A stretch of 64,000 nucleotides of DNA from Psychrobacter sp. PL19 (GCF_017875835.1 NZ_JAGING010000001.1:372001-436000), one strand, 5' to 3'. Positions 1 to 10,252 are shown, counted from the stretch's first letter. Notes: generated by a model not told the origin, from the letters alone. Translations and numbers: made by a program.

Positions 1-105
1 TATTGTTCTTTGTCGGTTATTCCTTTTTACTTATCCGAACGGTTAGTATGTAAGTAGGGTCAGATGAACATAGTCGTACAAAAACCCTCATTTAAGAACC
101 GTCAG

Positions 106-765
106 TTAAGTTTTATTTTGCTTACGGTTCTTAAAACCACTCCATAAGCCTTCATGTTCTAGTTTGGGCATTTTTAGAGTGATGGTGTTGGATAGCATGT
201 CTTGCACTGCCAGACCGCGGGGGTTAAAGAGGCAAAACACATAATTAAATATCCACCCCAAAAAAATACTGGCTAATAGAACAGCCCGTGATCCATCAAC
301 GACACTGCCAATAATACCGCACAACAATGGTATCAAACAGGCGGCGAAAATACGTTTAAATGACTGACCCCAAGTCAATAAATGACCGGTGCTGTTGACC
401 GTTTTTAGCCGCCACGTTTGCATGCCTAATGTCTGACCGCCACGACGCCAAAACAGACCATAGAATCCGACCAGCGTCAGCACAAACGAGGGGGTCATGA
501 TAGAGTTCTGATACCAAGTTGGCAACGACTGCGCCTCTGCTGACTGGGTTCCAGCTTGCATCGTGAGCAGCGTACCGATAACGGTCAGTACCGTCCCCAC
601 CAAAAACAGTAGCGCCAGTATCAACATACCATCGTAGACAATAGCAACCACCCGCTCCGTTGGTTTGGCAATGGTAGGTTCTTCGACTTCGGGCAGGCGT
701 CGTGATGGCATTTTGGCTCTAGATTTTGAGTTAGCAGCAGCTTTTGGTGTATTTTTTGGCATCAT
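106..765 (-). CDS. RDD family integral membrane protein
   Basis: This 219-residue protein has a basic, Ala/Lys-rich cytoplasmic N-terminus (residues 1-37) followed by hydrophobic segments at about 38-69, 90-108 and 139-180. The first segment opens with Arg and carries an Asp (R38, D45), the pattern for which the RDD family is named. A conserved-looking RRGGQTLG stretch follows the second segment. RDD proteins are small inner-membrane proteins; some have been linked to ion transport, but no substrate can be read from this sequence. Two adjacent ATGs (765 and 762) could start it. A 12-bp inverted repeat (90-101 with 124-135) overlaps the stop codon but has no clear U-tract. The family call is fairly safe; the function is unknown. 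Confidence 0.8.
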   Translation of the reverse strand: MMPKNTPKAAANSKSRAKMPSRRLPEVEEPTIAKPTERVVAIVYDGMLILALLFLVGTVLTVIGTLLTMQAGTQSAEAQSLPTWYQNSIMTPSFVLTLVGFYGLFWRRGGQTLGMQTWRLKTVNSTGHLLTWGQSFKRIFAACLIPLLCGIIGSVVDGSRAVLLASIFLGWIFNYVFCLFNPRGLAVQDMLSNTITLKMPKLEHEGLWSGFKNRKQNKT

Positions 766-1294
766 ACAAGCTCATGGCAAGCGGAAAATAATAACTCTAT
801 TGTACCGTAATTAAACCCTTTATCGTACACAATCCTAATATGCTATCTGCAGATGAAACGAAAAGGTACTGATTATAAATTTTGAGCAATTCTCATCAGA
901 TCGCTATGATATGCAACAAAATGTTTGTGACTATATAGTTAAAATACCTTAAAAACGCTAGGGTACTGCTGGTATAAGCTTTTTGCAGCCTCTGTCTGCG
1001 TAGGCACAGCAAGCAAAAAAAACTTATGCCAGCAGTAGGTTATGTGTCGATATTACTTTTCATTGACTATAGGTTTGTGACTGTAGATTGGGTAAAGATA
1101 AGTGAGCAGCAAGCAGCATTGAGAGTCTGCGAGCATGATTTAAGAATCAAAGTATTCACTGCTCTTTGCTACATCGAGATTAGAGCGCATTTTTTGAACT
1201 GAGTGGGATCAATCTGTAAAAGTAGCAGACATAAAAAAACCGCCAAAGTGTCGTAAGACAGGCGATTGATCTAGTATATAAGCGATGATGCAAA
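766..1294. other. Intergenic stretch with dispersed repeat
   Basis: No convincing gene is present between the RDD gene and tRNA-Arg. The stretch holds one complete copy of the palindromic dispersed repeat at 931-1071 and otherwise AT-rich sequence. Confidence 0.7.
931..1071 (+). repeat. MITE-like palindromic repeat, copy 1
   Basis: This 141-bp element begins CTATATAGTTAAAATACC and ends TTTTCATTGACTATAG, so its tips are short inverted repeats (CTATAGT). Inside, ACTGCTGGTATAAG pairs with CTTATGCCAGCAGT to give a long hairpin whose apex contains CTGTCTGCGTAGGCACAG. Near-identical copies lie at 25753, 33251, 44076 and 56570. No coding capacity is seen. I infer a non-autonomous miniature transposable element or an ERIC-like repeat. 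Confidence 0.85.
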
Positions 1295-1371
1295 TGGTGC
1301 GCCTGGAGAGATTCGAACTCCCGACCCCTTAGTTCGTAGCCAAGTGCTCTATCCAACTGAGCTACAGGCGC
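1295..1371 (-). tRNA. tRNA-Arg (anticodon ACG)
   Basis: On the minus strand the 77-nt sequence folds as a cloverleaf. The acceptor stem is GCGCCTG/CAGGCGC with an A discriminator and an encoded CCA. The D arm contains AGCTCAGTTGGATAGAGC, the anticodon stem CTTGG/CTAAG holds loop CTACGAA, and the T arm contains GGTTCGAATC-type sequence (here GAGTTCGAATCTC). Anticodon ACG, read as ICG after A34 deamination, decodes CGU/CGC/CGA. Confidence 0.95.
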
Positions 1372-1555
1372 GTATTGCACATCATTTACTGCACAGTCAA
1401 AAACTATTACAGCAAATTAGGTTGGCCATTATATAGATAATACAGCTAGTGTCAATGCATTTTAACGATTAAGACAGAATTCTTTCTATTTCAAAAGTTA
1501 AATCATTTTTAACAGGAATAAGCTGCGTTCTAAATCTACAAACAACTAAATATAA

Positions 1556-1645
1556 TGGAGGTGAAGGAGGGATTCGAACCCTCGATACGCGCAAACGTAT
1601 GGTTCCTTAGCAGGGAACTGGTTTCAGCCACTCACCCACTTCACC
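1556..1645 (-). tRNA. tRNA-Ser (anticodon GCT)
   Basis: This 90-nt class II tRNA on the minus strand has acceptor stem GGTGAAG/CTTCACC, an anticodon loop with GCT, a long variable arm (CATACGTTTGCGCGTATCG region), T loop GGTTCGAATCC and an encoded CCA. It decodes AGU/AGC. The discriminator base reads T, whereas E. coli tRNA-Ser isoacceptors carry G. Together with tRNA-Arg it forms a small tRNA pair 184 bp apart on the same strand. Confidence 0.95.
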
Positions 1646-2798
<1,153 letters not shown>

Positions 2799-2813
2799 GA
2801 GAATCTTAGACGT

Positions 2814-2847
2814 AAAAAAGACGCCTGATTACTAAGGCGTCTTTTTT
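2814..2847. terminator. Bidirectional terminator between thiD and yggT
   Basis: The stem AAGACGCCT/AGGCGTCTT is flanked by an A-run and a T-run, so it can stop thiD (plus) and yggT (minus). Confidence 0.9.
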
Positions 2848-2895
2848 GATAGCAAAATAGTAGGTCTTTATTAGACCGACTTAAATCAGTCCAGC

Positions 2896-3465
2896 CTAGC
2901 CTAACATTGGCATAAAGTTTGAGGCCAAGCCACCAATGAAGATCTCTAGCAAGTAAAAAGCAAAGAAGGCCACCATAGGGGATAGATCGAGCATACCAAG
3001 GTTTGGCGTGATACGGCGGAACGGGGCTAAGATGGGCTCCGCTAAACGCATAATAATGCCAATGACTGGATGCGAAGAGTTGGTAAACACCACAATCCAG
3101 CTGACAATAATAGAGCCAATTACCAGATAGCGACACATACGCAAAAAGTCTAAAACCAAGCTTACTGAGCCGGTGAAAAATAGCGGCACAGGCGCAATGC
3201 CTTGTTGAGTTAATGCGGCTTTACCAGAAATGTCTATCAGACGAATTAACAGCATCAGTACAATTGCAGCAATACTGATACGCCCTTGAGCCACGGTCGG
3301 AAAGATACGACCAAACACATCTACAATATGGGTCGCTTTGTAAGCCGGCCGAATCATAGGATCGCTTGCATCCATGTCTGCAAACTGTAGCATGAAGCGT
3401 ATAAACACCAACAACATAGCGAAGGTGGTGACCAGATCAAAAATTTGCAATAACATGTTATTCAT
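2896..3465 (-). CDS. yggT: YggT family membrane protein
   Basis: This 189-residue integral membrane protein has two YggT repeats. Each has a hydrophobic helix, then a Ser/Pro-containing loop (ASDPMIRPAYKATHIVDVFGRIFP near 31-54 and SSHPVIGIIMRLAEPILAPFRRITP near 129-153), then another helix. It lies 117 bp downstream of proC on the same strand. The proC-yggT neighbourhood is conserved in gammaproteobacteria (yggS-yggT-proC in E. coli). The role is not firmly established; links to osmotic tolerance and division-associated membrane organisation have been proposed for the family. Confidence 0.88.
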   Translation of the reverse strand: MNNMLLQIFDLVTTFAMLLVFIRFMLQFADMDASDPMIRPAYKATHIVDVFGRIFPTVAQGRISIAAIVLMLLIRLIDISGKAALTQQGIAPVPLFFTGSVSLVLDFLRMCRYLVIGSIIVSWIVVFTNSSHPVIGIIMRLAEPILAPFRRITPNLGMLDLSPMVAFFAFYLLEIFIGGLASNFMPMLG

Positions 3466-3582
3466 GAAGCGCTACTCAATATGCCCGTGTTAACAGATAC
3501 CATTATTAAACTCTTATGCTTACAGCTAATATCACAACCACCATTGATGCGGCTGGCTTTATAGCTGATTTTTTATAACCAA

Positions 3583-4416
3583 TTAATCACTCATCTCATC
3601 ACTCAGTGCTTGACTACGGTCAGCGCAGGCTTTCATAGCCTCAGCGATTTGACGACCGATCTCATTGCCTTGCATTGATTCAATCGCCGCTTGAGTGGTT
3701 CCGTTTAGCGACGTGACTTTACGACGTAGCTCAGCTGGCGCGTCATCACTGCCAATAGCCATTTTTGCTGCGCCTAGGACAGTTTGCATAGCGAGTGCTG
3801 AGGCTTGCTCTTTGTCCAACCCTAAGGCAATCCCGCCATCTATCATTGATTCGATAAAGTAAAAGACGTACGCGGGTGCTGAACCGGAAACTGCGGTCAC
3901 CGCATGCATATGTTCTTCATTATCTACCCACATTACCAGACCTGACGCTTCCATCACTGCTGTTGCCAACCGTTGTTGTTCTTCAGTGGTATCATCGGTG
4001 CCATATAGACCCGTTGCACCCATTTGAATCATGGCTGGAGTGTTAGGCATAGCGCGCACAATATTGCGATAACCACCAAGCATACCGGATAAAATATCAG
4101 TCGATAAGCCCGCTGCTACTGAGATAACCAGCTGATTATCCAACACATCAGCAAATGCACTCACTACCACTTTCATCAGTTGCGGCTTTACCGCCAGCAC
4201 AATCACGTCAGCATCAATAACGGCCGATTTTGGATCGGCGACCGGATCAACAGTCTTCAGGTGCTGGGCCGCTAAATGCTGACGCACTTCCGCGCTAGGA
4301 TCTGCTACCGTAATCAGCTCAGGCTTGACACCACAGCTAATAAGCCCACTAATAAGGGCTTGGGCCATGTTCCCGCCACCGATGAAGCTAATTTTCTTGT
4401 TATCTAATACTGACAT
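3583..4416 (-). CDS. proC: Pyrroline-5-carboxylate reductase
   Basis: ProC reduces pyrroline-5-carboxylate to proline with NAD(P)H, the last step of proline synthesis. The 277-residue protein begins with a Rossmann motif (FIGGGNMAQALISGL, about 11-25). It retains the substrate-binding region around RAMPNTPA (about 119-126) and the VSGSAPAYVFYFIESM segment (about 175-190). The start codon is preceded by AGGAGATCAGA, an excellent ribosome binding site. Length is typical. It probably co-transcribes with yggT. Confidence 0.95.
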   Translation of the reverse strand: MSVLDNKKISFIGGGNMAQALISGLISCGVKPELITVADPSAEVRQHLAAQHLKTVDPVADPKSAVIDADVIVLAVKPQLMKVVVSAFADVLDNQLVISVAAGLSTDILSGMLGGYRNIVRAMPNTPAMIQMGATGLYGTDDTTEEQQRLATAVMEASGLVMWVDNEEHMHAVTAVSGSAPAYVFYFIESMIDGGIALGLDKEQASALAMQTVLGAAKMAIGSDDAPAELRRKVTSLNGTTQAAIESMQGNEIGRQIAEAMKACADRSQALSDEMSD

Positions 4417-4792
4417 TCTGATCTCCTAAGAACAGTCCCCTATCGGCAACATTTAAAAGCACTCAAACTAATATAATGCTATTGAAAATGACACTCATTC
4501 TATCATACTGCTACTGCTACCGTTTGATAAATTCGTGACGGTAACAGTGACAATAGACTCAGCTAGAGTATTGAGTTAACCACTGAGTGAGAACCAATAT
4601 GTTAAGTTTTTAGAAAGTTGTTAATAGAATTTTTCAGGGCAGGTTTTAGCAAACAGAGTTATACAAGAAAAGCGCTTACTTTTGTGACTTCATATTATTT
4701 CTAATAGACTTTTTTAAGAAAATTTTTTTACTAGCTTCCGCTTCAATTAGCTTGCAGCACTGTATCGTTTTTAAATTGGATCTACTGTATTT
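4417..4792. other. Intergenic stretch, no gene seen
   Basis: This AT-rich gap separates tilS (3' end) from proC (5' end) and probably holds the proC promoter. No RNA gene, repeat or terminator was recognised. Confidence 0.6.
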
Positions 4793-6472
4793 TTAGGATC
4801 TATTATTAAGGCTTAAAGTACTGTTGACAGTGTTATTCTCATCAAACTCGTCACTCATCATATTCGCTACCGATTTATCAAACCCTAATATCCAGCTGTC
4901 AAATGGTGATAGTAGTAATATGGGTAAATCAAACGGTAGATCATTCTGCGTATCTATACAGACAATACTAACCACTGCTAGGCTGTCACGTAGCCATAAA
5001 GGAATACCCAGCGTCTGGTACAGCTTTTTGCCGGCTTGTGGACGTGTAGCCAGGGTGGTTTGTAATCGCTGCTGCCGACCTAATGGGGCGATCTTTAACA
5101 CAACTTTATCTTGATGACTTATCAAGTTTAATACATTTATTGGTGTGTGAGCGTTACCTAATAAAGTGTTTAAACGGCTTAATAACGGCCCTATTGAATC
5201 GCAGGTCAGTGGTAAATGCCAAACAAAATTTTCATCTGTACGTAAGGTAAGTGTCGTTAAGGTATTTTGAGAACCATTAGTTTCAGCCCCATTAGTTTCA
5301 GCCCCATTAGTTTCAGCCCCATTAATTTCAGACAAACGGGTTTCAGACACAACAGTACTAGGTAAGACGTGCGTTTGTTCAATCAGTGGTATGGTCAGCC
5401 AGGTCAGCCAGCTCTTGCTGAGACGATACAATTGCTGACGGTAGCGACAAATGAGGTACTGTTGCTTACGGCCTTGCCAATATAGCTGAGTCTGATGGTC
5501 ATTATCGCTACGCTGAATCAGCATAATCACATCATCGACTAATTGCTTAGCAGGCGGTAATGGCTCATCTTGTGCGAGCCAATAGTGCAGCAATTGTCGC
5601 TGGCGATAGGATGGCAATAGCTGTAAATCAAGAATACTCAGCACCCGTTGCGCCGGTACAAATTGCAGCGATGTGATGGCGGTCTGCTGAAAATCTTGGG
5701 CAGCTTGCGCGCTGACCGTTGCTTGAGCATCGGCGAGCAACTGCGCACTACGAGCAATATTATCAATGACATTCGTATTATAATGTGCCAATGCCGGCAT
5801 GATTTCATGACGCAAGCCACTACGTACATTGTCACCACTGGTATTAGTAGGATCGTCAATGTAGGGGAGCTGTAGACGCTGGGCGTAGCTGCTGATATTC
5901 GCACGACGTACTGTTAACCAAGGCCGCCATACGACGTTGCGACGTGCGCCTTGCGATTGTACTCGCCATGCTTCCATACCGGACAAGCCATTTACTCCTG
6001 CGCCTTGAATCAAGCGCATCAGCACAGTTTCAGCTTGGTCATCGGCATGATGGGCTAATAATAAAACATCATCTTGATTGATATGAGCGAGCATGGCTTG
6101 ATAACGTGCTTGCCGGGCGGCTTGCTCATCATGACCGTTAACCGTTGCTTGTAAAATATGGCAAGGCATTTGTTGCGCATGCGCCCACTCAGCAAGGTGC
6201 AGCGCCCAACACTTACTATCAGCTTGCAGGCCATGGTCGACATGCAATAGTTGCGGTAAAAACGCTAGCTGACCTTGCCGATACAATTGTAAACAGATAG
6301 CAGCTAACGCCAATGAATCACGCCCACCACTACAGGCCAGCCAGATCCGGTGACCCTGTAGCTGGTCAGTATATTCAGCCACGCTGATTAGTAACGCCTG
6401 TGCTAAGTCTTTATCTATTAGCGATTTGGCTATTGATTCAATAGGATATTGACGGATTGCGCTGCTGGTCAT
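4793..6472 (-). CDS. tilS: tRNA(Ile)-lysidine synthase
   Basis: TilS attaches lysine to C34 of the CAU-anticodon tRNA-Ile, converting it to read AUA. The 559-residue protein carries the PP-loop ATPase motif SGGRDS (residues 48-53), the LLAHHADDQAETVLMRLIQGAG segment of the N-terminal domain, and a C-terminal TilS domain with RLQTTLATRPQAGKKLYQTLGIP-like sequence. It is longer than E. coli TilS (about 430). Part of the excess is a four-unit repeat of E-T-N-G-A between the central and C-terminal domains, encoded by a 15-bp minisatellite at 5273-5332. It is probably transcribed separately from accA, because a terminator lies between them. Confidence 0.93.
   Translation of the reverse strand: MTSSAIRQYPIESIAKSLIDKDLAQALLISVAEYTDQLQGHRIWLACSGGRDSLALAAICLQLYRQGQLAFLPQLLHVDHGLQADSKCWALHLAEWAHAQQMPCHILQATVNGHDEQAARQARYQAMLAHINQDDVLLLAHHADDQAETVLMRLIQGAGVNGLSGMEAWRVQSQGARRNVVWRPWLTVRRANISSYAQRLQLPYIDDPTNTSGDNVRSGLRHEIMPALAHYNTNVIDNIARSAQLLADAQATVSAQAAQDFQQTAITSLQFVPAQRVLSILDLQLLPSYRQRQLLHYWLAQDEPLPPAKQLVDDVIMLIQRSDNDHQTQLYWQGRKQQYLICRYRQQLYRLSKSWLTWLTIPLIEQTHVLPSTVVSETRLSEINGAETNGAETNGAETNGSQNTLTTLTLRTDENFVWHLPLTCDSIGPLLSRLNTLLGNAHTPINVLNLISHQDKVVLKIAPLGRQQRLQTTLATRPQAGKKLYQTLGIPLWLRDSLAVVSIVCIDTQNDLPFDLPILLLSPFDSWILGFDKSVANMMSDEFDENNTVNSTLSLNNRS
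5273..5332. repeat. 15-bp tandem repeat (x4) inside tilS
   Basis: Four adjacent units of CCCATTAGTTTCAGC, with minor changes in the outer units, encode an ETNGA repeat in an interdomain linker. The period is a multiple of three, so copy-number change would keep the frame. Confidence 0.9.
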
Positions 6473-6502
6473 AATTGATCTTATTTATCTGGTTTTATAT
6501 AC

Positions 6503-6530
6503 AAAAAAACGTGCCACAAAGTAGCACGTC
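6503..6530 (-). terminator. accA terminator
   Basis: On the minus strand GACGTGC...GCACGT forms a hairpin followed by seven Ts, just downstream of accA. Confidence 0.8.
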
Positions 6531-6589
6531 AGTTATTATTTAGTTGGCAATATTTAATCTGCTATCGTCACTTGTCAAAACAACATCAG

Positions 6590-7393
6590 TTAGCAGGGCA
6601 ACATCACTTCTGAGTCAAAAGATTTTAGCTTTTCATAACGCTGCTCACAACGGTCGTGCGCATCCATATCTTGTAGCTCGTCTAGCTGCTCAATTAACAG
6701 GGCTTTAAGCGAGTTCATTACCGGTTGTGGATGAATATGTGCCCCTTCACCTTCTTCGATGACCGCATCAATCAAGCCCATTTGATAAAGGTTGATAGCA
6801 TTTAATTTTAAGGCTTCGCTAGCCTCTTGGGCTTTTTCAGCTGTTTTCCAGAGAATGGCAGCACACCCTTCAGGAGAAATGACCGAGTAGATACTATTTT
6901 GTAGCATATTAACTTTATCACCAACCCCAATAGCCAATGCACCACCTGAACCACCTTCACCGATAATGGTGACGATAATAGGGGTTTTAAGACTTGAGAA
7001 TACTGCGATACTTTCAGCGATAGCTTGCGCTTGTCCCCGCTCTTCAGCACCAATACCAGGGTAAGCACCTTGAGTATCAACGAAAGTCATTACCGGAATA
7101 TTGAAACGCTCAGCCATTTTGACTAAGCGAATAACCTTACGGTAGCCTTCAGGGTTTGCCATACCAAAGTTATGGGCGATACGCTCGCGAGTACTGCGCC
7201 CTCGATGTTGACCAACCACCATTACTGGCTTACCATCTAAGCGCGCTAGACCACCAATAATCGCTTTGTCATCAGCGAAGGCACGGTCGCCATGCAGCTC
7301 ATCAAACTCAGTAAATAGCTGATTAACATAGTCCATAAATAATGGACGCTTGGCATGCCGTGCCAGCTGAACGCTATCCCAAACAGTACTCAT
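6590..7393 (-). CDS. accA: Acetyl-CoA carboxylase carboxyltransferase subunit alpha
   Basis: AccA with AccD transfers the carboxyl group from biotin to acetyl-CoA to form malonyl-CoA for fatty acid synthesis. The protein contains the oxyanion-hole region [21 protein letters not shown] (about 144-164) and [13 protein letters not shown] (about 170-182), both highly conserved. At 267 residues it is about 50 shorter than E. coli AccA: it starts at the QLARH segment and lacks the N-terminal helical region. The ATG follows AAGGAAACGTCT, so this start is well supported and the short form looks genuine. Short AccA forms also occur, as I recall, in Acinetobacter. Confidence 0.93.
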   Translation of the reverse strand: MSTVWDSVQLARHAKRPLFMDYVNQLFTEFDELHGDRAFADDKAIIGGLARLDGKPVMVVGQHRGRSTRERIAHNFGMANPEGYRKVIRLVKMAERFNIPVMTFVDTQGAYPGIGAEERGQAQAIAESIAVFSSLKTPIIVTIIGEGGSGGALAIGVGDKVNMLQNSIYSVISPEGCAAILWKTAEKAQEASEALKLNAINLYQMGLIDAVIEEGEGAHIHPQPVMNSLKALLIEQLDELQDMDAHDRCEQRYEKLKSFDSEVMLPC

Positions 7394-7834
7394 AGACGTT
7401 TCCTTTTTTGTCGTTTTGTGGTCAAAACCATATCACTTCGCTACCGTGCCAGCCCTACCTATTGAACGATGCGTACTATTTACACACAGTTCGCTAGTAT
7501 TGTTTACTGGCACTTGTTATGGATGCTCGTTTTATAGTTACTCGTTTTATGGTTACTCGTTTTATGGTTAAACGGGTATTAAAATGATATGGTTTTGGTT
7601 ATATGAATCTGGTTATGTTATGTGAATCTAATTATATAGCACGGTTATTACTTTGAGTAACACAGCAGTACAGTTGTAAACTCAATAAAAGCTATAGTAG
7701 CACATCTCAAATGTCGTGGCATTACCGAGAAGGCAGCTTTTGTAATGTTAGTTTTTGATTGACTGTTGAGCAAACAATCATGCCATCTAATATTTAAATC
7801 AGTTGCTGAGTTAATGACTAAGTTAATGACTAAG
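7394..7834. other. Intergenic stretch with tandem repeats
   Basis: This is non-coding AT-rich sequence between ppx and accA. It contains a 15-bp tandem repeat at 7525-7569 and a 12-bp tandem repeat reaching into the ppx stop codon (7811-7846). It probably contains the accA promoter. Confidence 0.65.
7525..7569. repeat. 15-bp tandem repeat (x3)
   Basis: Three units of ACTCGTTTTATGGTT (the first is GCTCGTTTTATAGTT) lie upstream of accA. They are non-coding. Confidence 0.85.
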
Positions 7835-7846
7835 TTACTGACTTAG
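7811..7846. repeat. 12-bp tandem repeat (x3) at the ppx 3' end
   Basis: Two exact units TTAATGACTAAG and a third variant TTACTGACTTAG. The third unit includes the ppx stop codon and its last codons, so repeat slippage could alter the extreme C-terminus. Confidence 0.8.
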
Positions 7847-9403
7847 TTTTTTAATAACACTAGATTCGATGACATTTAGCTTGACGCCCCACTTGGCAAA
7901 CTGTTCAATCTCAGCACAAAGATCGGAATATAAAAATGCATAATGCTTTTTGTCAGTACTAACAGTAATTTGCCAGCAATTGGTGTCTGTGACAATCAGC
8001 TGCATCTGAGGCAGGTCATATTCACTACGGCTATGATGAGCTAAGACCGCAAGTCTGAGTAGCAAGCATAAATAAACCAGTTGATTACCACCAATGAGAC
8101 AAGTTTTCTCGAGCATATCACCTTTTAACTTGCGCCTATGACTCAGCATCAATTGGGCCATACGCTTTTGATCCACTTGTGAAAAACCAGGAATATCCGA
8201 ATTTTCAAGTAGATAAGCACTGTGGCGATGATAATTGCTGTGACTGATTGCCAGTCCAATCTCATGCAAATAAGCAGCACGTCTCAATACATCTGCATCA
8301 TCGCTAGTCAACTGTAAGTCATTTTGGACTTGCTTGAGTAAATGACGGCTGGTCCTGACCACTTGGCGGGCTTGTTTTTTGTCCACAGAATAGCGTTTGA
8401 TTAGCGCCAAGACACTGCGGTCGCGCACATCTTCACTAGCAAAGCGACCAAGCATGTCATACATAACACCTTCGCGTAGCGCCCCATCAGAGTAAGTTAT
8501 AGTCTCCACACCCAGTACTTTCATAGCGGCACGCAGTACCGCCACCCCTGCTGGAAATACGGCTTTGCGATGTTCTTTGACCCCAGTGAGCTCAATATCG
8601 TTCACATCACCGATTTTAATCAATAGCTTTTCTAATTCTTTGACCCCTCGATAAGTCACGCGTTCTTGAGCATCAGACCAACCTTTTGAGACTAGCACGT
8701 TTCGTACGGCTTTAATCGTCCCACTAGAGCCAACTACGCTGTTCCAACCAGTCTTTTGATAGCGACCATTAATCGATAATACTTCTTTGCGGGCCGCTGC
8801 GATAGCATGGTTAAAAGCCTCTTTAGTAATCTGTCCATCCGCAAAAAACTTCTGAGTAAAGGCCACACAGCCCATCTGTAAACTTTCGGTCAATAACGGA
8901 TCAAAGCCTTTTCCAATGATAAATTCTGTCGAACCCCCGCCAATATCAATCACTAAGCGCTTGTCGCTACTGGCATTGGTATGTGATACGCCCAGATAAA
9001 TCAACCGCGCCTCTTCACGACCGGCGATAATTTCAATCGGCTTGGGCAAAATTTCATTAGCGCGTGCGATAAAATCGTTAGCATTTTTAGCTTGGCGCAG
9101 GGCATTGGTTGCGACAATACGAATGCGCTCAGGCGGCACTGAATCAAGGCGTGCCACAAAGCGACTCAGACAATCTAGCCCTCGGTTTTCGGCAGCAGCT
9201 CCTAAGATATTATGCTCATCTAATCCTGCTGCTAACTGTACCTTTTCGGACATGGAAGCTACTTTTCGTACTTCGCCATGATCAAGGCGAGCAATCGCCA
9301 AATGAAAGCTGTTAGAGCCAATATCAATGGCTGCTATCAGTTCATCATCAGCGATGGGTGGATTTTCAAGGGTGTTATTGAGCATAGGAAAAATAGTTAC
9401 CAT
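7835..9403 (-). CDS. ppx: Exopolyphosphatase, Ppx/GppA family
   Basis: Ppx hydrolyses terminal phosphates from polyphosphate. The 522-residue protein has the actin-like ATPase phosphate-1 motif AIDIGSNSFHLAIARL (about 25-40) and the RIVATNALRQAKNANDFI segment. It also has the phosphate-2-like DIGGGSTEFIIG motif (about 148-159). A C-terminal HD-like helical region (ALIKRYSVDKKQARQV onward) follows. Length matches Ppx rather than a shorter GppA, although the two cannot be separated with certainty by eye. Two Met codons (1 and 7) are possible starts and neither has a strong ribosome binding site. No ppk gene is adjacent. Confidence 0.88.
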   Translation of the reverse strand: MVTIFPMLNNTLENPPIADDELIAAIDIGSNSFHLAIARLDHGEVRKVASMSEKVQLAAGLDEHNILGAAAENRGLDCLSRFVARLDSVPPERIRIVATNALRQAKNANDFIARANEILPKPIEIIAGREEARLIYLGVSHTNASSDKRLVIDIGGGSTEFIIGKGFDPLLTESLQMGCVAFTQKFFADGQITKEAFNHAIAAARKEVLSINGRYQKTGWNSVVGSSGTIKAVRNVLVSKGWSDAQERVTYRGVKELEKLLIKIGDVNDIELTGVKEHRKAVFPAGVAVLRAAMKVLGVETITYSDGALREGVMYDMLGRFASEDVRDRSVLALIKRYSVDKKQARQVVRTSRHLLKQVQNDLQLTSDDADVLRRAAYLHEIGLAISHSNYHRHSAYLLENSDIPGFSQVDQKRMAQLMLSHRRKLKGDMLEKTCLIGGNQLVYLCLLLRLAVLAHHSRSEYDLPQMQLIVTDTNCWQITVSTDKKHYAFLYSDLCAEIEQFAKWGVKLNVIESSVIKKLSQ

Positions 9404-9796
9404 TTATGAGGGTTGGGGTAGCTTATAAGGTCAAATACAAACAAATATCTTATGCACATCGTATCAATAACTTTTTAATAGTAGTGTCAGCCATGCGCAT
9501 CATAGACAAGTTTCGTCATTAAAGCATTTATGCCAAACACTGGCAAGCAGGACGCAACGCTTGCTCAGGTGCGCCCAGAATACGAACGCTCAGTCAACGC
9601 CTAGCACTTGTATTAACCAGCGCTATTTGCTACATTTAAAATCAGCAATATTACAATAAATAACAAGCATTTAACTGTCATTCATAAATAATTTATTGAA
9701 CATGACTATGGATGATGCTGATTAATCACTGATAACCAGGACGTTGTCAATGATTAATCAATAGTAGATAAACCACCGGCAAAGGAAGCTAATATA
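9404..9796. other. Intergenic stretch, no gene seen
   Basis: This is the divergent region between ppx (minus) and the DUF962 gene (plus). It must hold both promoters, but no clear operator or repeat was recognised. Confidence 0.6.
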
Positions 9797-10234
9797 ATGA
9801 ATCAGACTGCTACCACTCAAGCACAACAAGTCGCTAATGCTAACAACATTAAAACCGATACTAATTCTAAATCTAGCAGCGCCAGGACTGATATGGTAAA
9901 AATGGATAGGTCAGTTGAAACGGGCTTCTATGATTTTTATTTAGCTGAGCATCAAAACATGGCTTGCCGCCGCCTCCACTTTGCAGGTAGTAGTTTTGGC
10001 TTATTAGGCATAGCCAACTCTATCAGAACCCGTTCACCGAAACCATTACTGAAGGGTATTGCGGCAGGCTATGCTTGTGCTTGGGTCGGGCATTTTTTCT
10101 TTGAAAAAAACAAACCGGCCTCTTTTAAATTTCCACTAAAAAGCTTTGTCAGTGATTTTCGCATGTATGGCGACGTGCTGCGCGGTAACTTAAGCTTGAA
10201 AGATCGCACGTTTGATAAGCCGCGACAGCAGTAA
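9797..10234 (+). CDS. DUF962/Mpo1-like protein
   Basis: This 145-residue protein has a polar N-terminal tail (1-40) followed by the DUF962 core. FYDFYLAEHQNMACRRLHFAG carries H52 and H61, and a hydrophobic helix ends in WVGHFFFEKNKPASF with H99. Yeast Mpo1 of this family is an iron-dependent dioxygenase that alpha-oxidises 2-hydroxy fatty acids. Whether this bacterial member does the same is inference from family membership and the retained histidines. AAAGGAAGCTAATATA precedes the ATG. It is monocistronic and followed by a strong hairpin. Confidence 0.8.
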   Translation: MNQTATTQAQQVANANNIKTDTNSKSSSARTDMVKMDRSVETGFYDFYLAEHQNMACRRLHFAGSSFGLLGIANSIRTRSPKPLLKGIAAGYACAWVGHFFFEKNKPASFKFPLKSFVSDFRMYGDVLRGNLSLKDRTFDKPRQQ

Positions 10235-10252
10235 GTGCCGGGTTCGTCTGGG

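Noticed and set aside
1180-1380. 66-codon minus-strand frame running through the tRNA-Arg gene
   Set aside because: Its central part is simply the tRNA read as protein; no independent start signal or family.
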